Below, in pieces: positions 55,165 to 64,000 of a DNA stretch of 64,000 nt. The stretch's first letter is position 1. Each line of letters opens with the position of its first letter. Under the pieces are notes generated by a model. The model saw nothing but the letters and a program-made list of their open reading frames with translations. It was not told the origin of the DNA and searched no databases. The stretch covers positions 682,001-746,000 of the forward strand of contig JAKNDB010000075.1 of assembly GCA_024305405.1 (NCBI GenBank), written 5' to 3'. The DNA is from Dirofilaria immitis (Eukaryota > Nematoda > Chromadorea > Rhabditida > Onchocercidae). The position numbers were made by a program, and so were the translations under genes.

Positions 55165-55465
55165 CTTATTTACGTAAACGTACGTAAAGATGATAAATAT
55201 GCGTATAAAGTAGGTTCATTTACAACTACGTTAACGCTAAAAATATTCCTTTTTTACTTGAAACTTATTTACGTAAACGTACGTAAAGGTGAAAAATATG
55301 CGTATAAAGTTTCATTTACAACTACATTAACGCTAAAAATAACGTAAAGATGATAATCACGCGTATAAAGGTTCATTTACAACTACGTTAACGCTAAAAA
55401 TATTCCTTTTTTTTACTTGAAACTTATTTACGTAAACGTACGTAATGATGAAAAATATGCGTATA
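55165..55465. repeat. ~100-bp tandem repeat with TTACGTAAACGTACGTAA
   Basis: Three to four copies of a unit holding ACTTATTTACGTAAACGTAC, GTAAAGATGA, ATATGCGTATAAAG, TTCATTTACAACTACGTTAA and CGCTAAAAATATTCC. One copy is shortened. CpG-containing words are unusually frequent for this AT-rich region. Confidence 0.85.
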
Positions 55466-58203
55466 AATTTCCTAATATTACTAAAACAAAATATTTCATA
55501 GACAAAAGAAAAATGATATAATTCTAATAAGTTATCATAATGATTATTATTTGCATATAAACAAATTATTGAATAAGACAATAATTGATTTAATCGAATT
55601 ATTCATTTAGAATCTGAATCGAACGAAAATTTGAATCATATCATTTGTACTGCTATTTTTATTATAATCATTATATTATTCGTAATAGTAAGTTTGGAAA
55701 TATTTATGATGATGATAACAATGATGATGATAATGATGATAACGGCGATGATCGACGAGAAACAGCAATAATGACAAAATTACAGCAATTTATTCTTTAT
55801 TCTACAAGATGATTTGTTTTGAAATGGATGATATTTGAGATGATGAAGTGGAAACGAATACTTTCTCTTATCTTTATCAGTCGTAAAATTTATAATCTCA
55901 TCTATCCTTCCTCATTTTAAATTTCACCCAATCTTAATGTTGAAAAGAAAGAAAAAAAGAATTGTAAAGTTCTTTTCTTTTTCCTCACTCTCGCCTTTAT
56001 CTTTATCTCTTATCAATTTATGCATCGGAAGTTTCTTTTTTTTGCAAAATTTCTTTATTGATTAAATACATTTTTGCTAATTTTACATTCGTTGCATACT
56101 TTTGACATAGTAATTAAAAATGATAATTTATAATTAATCGGATAGTAAAATTTAGTAAATCGATTATTTATCAAAAATATCTTATCTTTCAACAAACATC
56201 ATTATCATTATCATCGCTGCTATCAAGAAAACGATTATATAAATATTAAATTAAAATTTATAACTTCCTATTTAGAATATCATGTCTTTCAAGAAATATC
56301 ATTATCATCGAGAGAAAGGTCATATGTTAAATACATAAATCTTTCAATAAACATCATCATCATTATTATCAAAAAAAAAAAGATTATATAAATATGAAAT
56401 AAAAAGAAAATGTTAAATAGTTCGAAAGATAAGATAAATTAATCAAAAATGAAACAGAATAGAATAATTAAATTCAATAATTTTGATTAAAATATAAATT
56501 ATCATTTAAATGATAATGTAAATTTTCTCCTTTTAAATAATAAATTTCTTCGAGAAATTTTTGCCAAAAATAAATTGCAAAAGACAAAGAAAAAAAAACG
56601 AAAAAAGAATCCTTCATTCTCGATTGAATAATTCGTTGATAAGAAAAGAAAAAAAATTTTATTTTTTCTTAATTTCACCTTTTCGATGATTCATATAAAG
56701 TTTTAATTCTTAACCTAAAATCTTAAACAATTACTCATATCGTTTGTTTCATGCAATATTATGATAATTATCAACAAATAAGTAAAATTATTGTTAGAAA
56801 AGAAATTATCATTATAAAATGAAATTATCTCTCCTATCTTTCTTATCACTATTGCTTGTTGTGTTTAAATTTATCATTTTTAATTTCAACTATCTTGCAT
56901 TTTTTACATCTAAGTTTTCTTATTTTTTTCTTAATTTACCATTGTTTTTATTTATTGATTTGTATTATTTGATATATGCAAATGTTCTAATTACATTTTA
57001 GCTTTCGAGAAAATTATAAATTTTCTCGAGAACATCTGCATCAATCGACTGTAACATTGTTAAAACTATGATAAATTGCGAATAATACTGGTTTATTTGA
57101 TGGATATATATTATTGTTTTGCTCATTAATTAAATTACTTAAATTGTTGATTTTGTTTTCTTTTTTCTGCTTTTTAGAAGTTAAAAAGAAATTATATTTC
57201 CAACCTTAATCCGCCTTATTCGGGACTGAATTATATTTCCAACCTTAATCCGCCTTATTCGAGACTAAGTTGTAATTTTTGTATTAATTAATTATTAATT
57301 AAATAAACAATAAAGTTTTGAATTTTTAGTGAGAAATCAAACTACATTAACAATTTAAAGTGAATTTTCAACCAAAGTTTAACTTATCTTTTTCTGTTTT
57401 ATATTCAAACTTATTTAACTGTCTTTTAATTGCCTGTTTTAATTTTGATTAATTTTTATCATTGATATCAAGTGACATATTATTTGATGATTTGTTTTTT
57501 TTCTTATCATTATATGATTGTTTGATTAAAAAAAAGTTTGTAAATTGGAATAGGAAGGTTTGCCTAAAGAAATTTAATCAAAATTATTACAATTCCAATA
57601 TTCATTTCCTGTTAAGAAAATAATTATTTGATTTATTAATCATTTTATTTCTTTAGCTTAAATTTCCAAAGTCTTTTTGCCAAATCTCTTTTTTTTCATT
57701 TCTAGAAAAATTGTAGAAATTTAAATATCAAATTTTCGAGAGTATTCATCAATATTCTCGAAAGTTCATCAAATAATTGAACTATGTTTGATGAATTCAA
57801 ATCATCTGTTCACTCTCGATTTCTTCAAATTCTTGTCAACATAATCTTTAATCAGACACATTCCAAATTTTATTTTTTTCTCTCAAAAACTATTTAATCA
57901 ATTTTAATTTAATCAATTTATATCAGGTGAGAAATTTACCTAACTGATTGATTGATTGATTAACGATTTAATCTAATCAATTTATATCAGGTGAGAAATT
58001 TACCTAACTGATTGATTGATTGATTATCCTTCGTCTTTCAATCCATCTTCAATTTAAAGCAAAATCTTATCATTTTTTTTTGTGTTATCATTATTTGAAT
58101 AGCCGCCTCATTCTTGCAGAGAGTTATCAAAGAGAAAGATAATAGATAAAATTTGTTATTTTATCTAATTTTAATTTACTATAATGTTTTTTGATTTAAT
58201 TTA
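55466..58203. other. AT-rich intergenic DNA with two duplications
   Basis: Perfect-to-near-perfect 39-bp tandem duplication at 57191-57268 (ATTATATTTCCAACCTTAAT, then CCGCCTTATTCG) and a duplication of about 62 bp at about 57905-58026 containing TATCAGGTGAGAAATTTACC and (TGAT)n. No gene recognised. Confidence 0.6.
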
Positions 58204-58542
58204 ATGTTTTTTTCCCTCCCTCCCCGCCATTCATCTCTCCCTAAAATCTCAGTTAAAAGGCCAAGAAAGCGAAGAAATAGAGTTGACTCGAGAATAATTG
58301 CTTTTATAGGTTCAATGATGATCATTCGTTTTTCTTTGTTTGTAATAAGTGTAATTTTGAGAGAAGAGAGAATGAGCGAGAGTAAGAAGGAATCTTTCTC
58401 GATGGCGTTTTCGTTAATGCCACTCTCGAAGTATACGAAAATGTCGTCGTTTACGTTTCATCTCTCTTGCAAATTTTCCCTCTTCTCGTCACTTTATTTA
58501 TATTTATGTTTGTTTATTCGTTCTCGAAATTTTTATATTTAA
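58204..58542 (+). CDS. uncertain 112-codon ORF
   Basis: The longest open frame here that is not built from a repeat. It starts MFFSLPPRHSSLPKISVK, followed by RPRKRRNRVDSR; the second half is Ser/Phe/Leu-rich and ends at TAA. An acceptor-like AAAATCTCAG lies inside near codon 16, so a trans-spliced start at a later Met (MMIIRFSLFVISVILREE) is also possible. GC is higher than the surroundings. No domain recognised. It is 1.2 kb upstream of the transporter and could be transcribed leader or chance. Confidence 0.2.
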   Translation: MFFSLPPRHSSLPKISVKRPRKRRNRVDSRIIAFIGSMMIIRFSLFVISVILREERMSESKKESFSMAFSLMPLSKYTKMSSFTFHLSCKFSLFSSLYLYLCLFIRSRNFYI

Positions 58543-59698
58543 TTCCTTTTTTCTTTATTTATTTATTTAAACATAATCTATGTATTTTAAATTTGTTATC
58601 AAATTATACATAAATTTTTTTACGTACATTAATTTTTATCAAATCATTTCAAGGATAATATTTTAAATTTAAATAAGCTGCATGGTTGTAATGATTAGAT
58701 TGATAAGATGAAATTGATAACGGGGAATGTTAATATGATTAATGAACGTGAATGTGAAAAATTGTTTAAAACTGGGGAAAATTCAATTCTGATGATTAAT
58801 TATTAATTCAAAATTGTTTGTTCAATAAATGAGGAACAGTGATAATAATATGATAGGATTATTAAAGTTGTATTATGATCACATTTCAACAAATAACTAC
58901 CGGATTTCCGGTAGTTATTTGTTGAGGAAGTTTCCTGTTTCATATATTTAATCATCATGATAAGTTCTGTATGATAAGATTGGATTAGGCGATTGAATTT
59001 TAATAAATTTTGTAAAATTTCATTTTTAAAATTTTAAATCTTTCTGTGCTTATTTTTATTTCATATTTTTGCTTCATGGAAGATGAATTTTTTCTTTCAC
59101 ACATTTTATAATATTAGAATTTATTAATTTTTATTTTGAAATTTTATTGTATTGAAAGATTTAAAAGGCTTAAATTGTATTTCATTATTTGATGCATTTT
59201 ATTATTATCTTTTGTTTAAGAGGAAATTAATTACTCAATTTTTATTATTATATTATTTTTTAGTTTATATTTTAATTTCATATTTATACTCTATCATTTA
59301 TTTTCGTAATAATAAATATTCTTTGCATCATGTTATTTTATGTTTAATTTATTAAAATATGAAATAAATTTATTTGGCTGAAATATTTTGCACTTAACTA
59401 AGTTTGTTTATTTCATCTATTCATTTGTTTTGTTTTTTCATTTTATGCATTTAATCAATTTATCCAATCTATAATTAAACTTATATTTATAAATAATTTT
59501 TATAAACATTTAATACATATTTAATATATTCTCTTTTGATAATTTCAAATATTATCTAAACTTTGAAAAAATATTATTTTGAATTGATCAAAAAAAGAAG
59601 AGATAGTTTACAAATTTATCAGAAATAAAAACTTACGAAAACAATCATCTATATCTATCAGATTTTATGTAAATGTTTTTTTTTCTTCATATTTTTAT
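58543..59698. other. AT-rich DNA upstream of the transporter
   Basis: No exon seen apart from the shadow frame at 59152-59355. It contains the 19-bp palindrome at 58886-58925. Confidence 0.5.
58886..58925. repeat. perfect 19-bp inverted repeat, 2-nt centre
   Basis: TCAACAAATAACTACCGGA, TT, then its exact reverse complement. A near-complete palindrome rather than a normal stem-loop. Confidence 0.92.
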
Positions 59699-59700
59699 AG
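59699..59700 (+). promoter_or_regulatory. candidate spliced-leader or cis acceptor of the transporter
   Basis: A T-rich tract and ATTTTTATAG end at 59700, 18 bases before the in-frame ATG at 59719. The frame is also open back to the acceptor, so an upstream coding exon cannot be excluded. Confidence 0.45.
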
Positions 59701-59718
59701 ATCAAGGAAGAGATAGAA

Positions 59719-62700
59719 ATGTGGTTTGAGGAACGAAGCTGGTCCAATTTAAAAATGTCATCAATGCTTGTAGAGGAATGGCGTGATTTGTGGCCTATTA
59801 AAATTGATATGATTGTCGCATCACTTGCGTATGTTTTCGCAACTACCAATTTTCTCAATTTACCCGGCCTAATACTTCAAAATGGTGGATGTAAGTTCAA
59901 TTTTTCATACAAAATTAATCCTAATAAACATTTTGATGAAAAATATTAGTAAACAATGCTCAAAATCGATCTATCTATTAATTATATAATATCAAATAGA
60001 TATTATAAACTTATGAGTAATTAAAATGATTATTAAATATAAATTAGGATTGAAATGATTGTGAAGCATTTCAATAAAAGAAAAGTTTATATAGGAAAAT
60101 TATTAAAAATGTATAAAAGTAAATTATGAAAAAAATGAAATGTGAATTAATTTTTACGAAAAATATCAATAAAATATTGATTGATTGATTAAAATTTGGA
60201 TCAACGAAAATGTAAACAATTATTATACGTGAAAATGACACAAATAAATAATTATTGTACGTGAAGAATGATGAAACTTTTACGTAAAAATATTTAATAT
60301 TTATTTATATTAAATGCATGCATAATATAATAATAAAAAGTAAACATTCTGTAGTAGCATTTATCGTTGCTTATGGTACATCATTGATTATTTGTGTTTT
60401 GCCAATTATTGTAATGGAATTTTCTGTTGGACAACTTACCGGACGAGCACCTGTCGAAGCACTTTATAATATATGTCCACTTTTTAAAGGTAAATTTAAA
60501 AAGCATTTATTTTTATTTTTTTCATTAATCATTTTTATATTTCATATTTTTTGTTCCTAAATTTATTATCTATTTATCATGACGAAATTTTATGAGAAAT
60601 TTAAACTGATTATCATGATTTAATCGAGTAATGAGATAACAATGTTTGCATTATAATTTGCTATTCTTAAGTATCATAAAGGAGAAATTTCATTTATAAT
60701 ATGTAGTAAACAATAAATGATGATATGTCAATTATTTTATGACCTTTCTATGTCTTATCATCATCATATTGCAACTGATCGTCAAATCAGAGTCAATCAT
60801 CAAATCAGTTTCATTAATTTTATATCCTTTCTTCGATAAATAATTGAATATAAACAATCTTAAAATTTCGAGCATTGCAAAAAGGAAAAGCATATTTCTT
60901 CCGAATAGTAGCAATTTAATAATACTGAATTTTCATCAAAAGAATATTAAATAGAAGGCTATAATCGTCAGTTGTTCCTTGTACGATCAAATTTCGTTTG
61001 AAAATTATGATCATAGTGCTGTTAAATCAAATAGTATACAAGGTGTTTAACATAGACAAATTTAAAATTTCAAACATTATCAATGTTTACTATCAAACAC
61101 TCAAAACTTAGTATTTATTTATTTATTTGATATTTGATTCATAATCATATATATCTTACAACAAACTATCGTTTTAGAATTTTCAATTGATCATATGTAA
61201 ATGCTATTAATGCTATTTTTAAAATCTCTCTTTCAAAATTTCTATATTATTAATTTAATTTTGTTTCAGGCATTGGCGTTGCGCAAGTAATCTTTTCTCT
61301 TTTTATATTGGCGCATATGACACGATACGTTGCATGGCTTATGCTTTACCTATTTCATCTCTTCTGGGCTATATTATCTGGACGACCAGGTTAATAATTG
61401 TATTACTTATATTTGCTGGTATTTTTTTTATTTAAATTAAATTTGTTATTTTTATTAAATTACAGGTTTACCATGGTTGCATTGTACAAATTTTCCCGAA
61501 CTTCAAACAATACCATGTGAAGAAGCAGGCTCCGTAACGAATTTTACCTATATTAGTGCGACAAAATTGAATACTTTAAATGCACAATCATCACTTGTTC
61601 AATTCATGACGTATGTTTTTTTTTTCGTGGAAATTACATTAGTATGTAAAATATTCGTCTAAAATTCTTCTACGTGTGGAATATTTTAAATTAATGTAAT
61701 TAGCGATTTTCAGGATGTTGGAACGACCATCCGATAATATTGCTGAAACAGGTCATTTGCAATATTATATTCTTGCTTCAATGGGAGCAGTTTGGATATT
61801 GGTCTTTCTTGCAACATGCTTCGGTGTCCGTTGGTTAGGAAAGGTAAAAATTTTAATATTTTAAAATTATTAAAATATATGATAAAATTAGTTTTTTTTT
61901 ATATCCTTACGTTTATATGTATAATTGTATTTATGGTGCCCACCATAATTGTTACAGAAGGGTAATTATTTTTTCTTTAATTTTATATTTTGTTAATATA
62001 ACTAATCACTAGGGAATGAGGATTAGAAAAAGATTAAAATTTTTGAGGTAGCTATGCAATTAAAGATTTCCGAATCGATCTATTATGCGTAAATAATGAT
62101 GTTTATTGACCGACTTATTTCTTTGACGTACGCATACAACTTTGGATTCTGTTAATTTGCTTAGTGATAACTTCTTTGTGCCTTGAAGAAGAAAAAAATT
62201 TCCTAGGAATTTAAAACATTATATGTTAAAATATCAAATACTGTATGGATCAAAAGATTTTACTAAATTTAAAAGTTTAGAGTTTTAATTTATTGCAAAA
62301 AAATTACCTTTATAAAATGTTCACTTGCATTTTGAGAAACACCAAGCTTTTTATTTGAAATTATCGAATCATTTCAGATTATACACTTCACCTTCATCAT
62401 GCCTTTGGTATTAATGTGTTTGCTTCTAGTACGTGCTTTAACACTTCAAGGTTTTCCGGAAATATTGATGAAATTTTATGAAATCACTGATTGGCAACGA
62501 ATGGCTGATTATCTCGTAAGCTTTTATCAATTTATTTTTTTAATTTCTAGAAGAAATTAAAAAGAAATTTTGGTATTCAAACAATGTTAAAGTCACAAAA
62601 TGTATTTTGAAATTTTATCTTAATACTATCTAATCATAACAATTGAGTGTGATTGAACATTTAATATTCTTTTAACTTAATTAGTAAAATTACTTTCAAT

Positions 62701-63881
62701 ATATTTTGCATAGATTCAAATATTAATCAAGATTTCATCCATCAAGCATCAAATAATAGTTCTTTTATTATTTCATAGTAATAATTTATAAATATTATCA
62801 CCATTTTGATCTGTCAACAAAATAGACTTATGAATCATTCAAAATGAACAGATGTTTATATTAGAAGAAAAGCACTTCATCACTTATACTCATACTCTAT
62901 ATATATATATTACTGAGGTATACATTTTTTCATTATATTTATTCAACCTATCTATTAAAGATGTGGAAGGCAGCAATTGAACAAGCAGTTTTTGCTACCG
63001 GAATTGGTTTTGGCGTATTTATTACGATTGCTTCATATAATAAGCGAACAAATAATCTTGTTGGGTAAGTAGCAATAAAATTAATCTTCTTTTTCATGTT
63101 TGGCTTAGCATATATTTTTATTTTTTACTTATGCAAAATTTTCTCCTAGTAATATCTAATTATGTTTGTTGCATATTTGTTTCACCTTTTACATAATTAA
63201 AAGTTAGTAGTAATATTTTTGAGTTATGATCGTTCTATGAAATTTACTTAAAAAGTTATTTTTTTAACCTAAACTTTTGAAGTATAATAGTTTTGCATGA
63301 AATATTTATTACTATTTTGTTTATGTAATATAAGTTTCAACTTTCGATTTATTAAGCGTAGTTAAATGAGAAAATCTTTATAAGTTACAACGTTTTATTA
63401 ATCAATTTACACATCACTTTCATTTCTATTATTGTAAATATTGTATTATTTATTTTTACGCTATGTTTGCTTTATTTATTTATGACTTTTATTTAATCAT
63501 TTTATTGTTTATTTTTTCCTTTACTTATCTGATCTATATACTTCATTTTCTTACTTCTTCAATCTCATAACTTTAATGAAATTAATTTGAAAAGATAAAC
63601 AATGGTGTGTATTATTTAAATTTTTAATTTTAAATATTCTAGTTCATATTATTCTAGTTTTATATTATTTTAGATAATATTAGATAATTTTTGCGATTCA
63701 TAAAGTGAAATTGAAAAATTAAAAAAACTGAAATTTTCAGAATATGTTATTTTTAGTGACGCATTAATAATCATACTTGGTCATGTCGTATTGACGCTGA
63801 TACAAGTACTAACGGTAATTGGATTTCTTGGACATTTAAGTTTTCGACTTGGTTTACATCCGATTGAACTTCTTGATCGAG
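59719..63881 (+). CDS. divergent SLC6-family (sodium:neurotransmitter symporter) transporter, 5' part
   Basis: Multi-pass plasma-membrane transporter; eight exons visible: 59719-59890, 60355-60489, 61270-61389, 61466-61610, 61714-61843, 62378-62515, 62961-63064, 63757-63881, all GT-AG and in phase, about 356 residues, cut by the window end. TM1 WPIKIDMIVASLAYVF..NFLNLPGL; TM2 FIVAYGTSLIICVLPIIVME with GQLTGR; CPLFKGIGVAQ before TM3; an extracellular loop with PWLHC..IPCEE and an NFT glycosylation site; TM4 and TM5 (..VRWLGKIIHFTF, VRALTLQGFPEIL); TM6 ATGIGFGVFITIASYNK, the best family signature. The usual TM1 GNVWRFP is replaced by TNFLNLP, and the TM3 Tyr pair is not conserved. The protein resembles the nematode-expanded snf group; substrate unknown. 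TM8-12 are missing only because the window ends. Confidence 0.85.
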
Positions 63882-64000
63882 GTTTATTTTTAACCTTATT
63901 TTCTCATTTGTGTTTTAAAATAAAAACTTTTTTGATTAAAATTTGCAAAAATATTAAATTTATCAATTTTTATGTGTATAAGCATGAATGTCCAAATTTT
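63882..64000. other. transporter intron, truncated
   Basis: A donor-like G|GTTTATT after ..IELLDR opens an AT-rich stretch that runs to the window end. Confidence 0.55.

Overview
The window looks like nuclear DNA from an AT-rich nematode, probably a clade III / filarial-type worm. The reasons are an estimated GC near 20-25 %, small exons with a strong (T)nCAG acceptor consensus, and acceptor-like sites a few bases upstream of several start codons that have no upstream exon (typical of spliced-leader trans-splicing). The phospholipase and transporter homologues also look nematode-like. Species cannot be named from the sequence. Very long, nearly pure trinucleotide arrays (over 250 bp GAT, about 160 bp pure ATT) read straight through, and one otherwise good exon carries two single-base deletions; both fit an assembly from long reads.

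Layout. 1-21.5 kb is almost gene-free: AT-rich DNA full of minisatellites (periods 30, 33, 39, 40, 42, 49, 59, 90 bp) and microsatellites, with only weak exon-like islands on the minus strand. 21.5-30.3 kb is the gene-dense part: a doubtful small gene (minus), a NOPCHAP1-like snoRNP assembly factor (minus, 2 exons), and head-to-head with it the 13-exon gene for the mitochondrial ribosomal protein mS39/PTCD3 (plus). 30.3-37 kb is intergenic with one possible 51-residue membrane microprotein. 37.07-38.5 kb is a 3-exon secreted phospholipase A2-like gene (plus). 38.5-59.7 kb is again repeat-rich and nearly empty, except for an isolated exon at 53.9 kb resembling the last exon of that phospholipase and lying next to a perfect 57-bp inverted repeat. 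59.7 kb to the window end holds the first eight exons of a divergent SLC6-type (sodium:neurotransmitter symporter) transporter, cut by the window edge.

The genes do not form one pathway. The NOPCHAP1-like/PTCD3 pair is housekeeping (nucleolar snoRNP assembly and mitochondrial translation) and may share a divergent promoter region that contains a cluster of CCGGAA (ETS-like) words. The phospholipase and the transporter are secreted or membrane proteins in large sparse flanks. No RNA genes, CRISPR arrays, transposon ORFs or viral genes were seen. I found no clearly new system; the best leads are the orphan phospholipase exon with its hairpin, the extra spliceable ORF inside PTCD3 intron 2, and the altered active-site motifs of the transporter.
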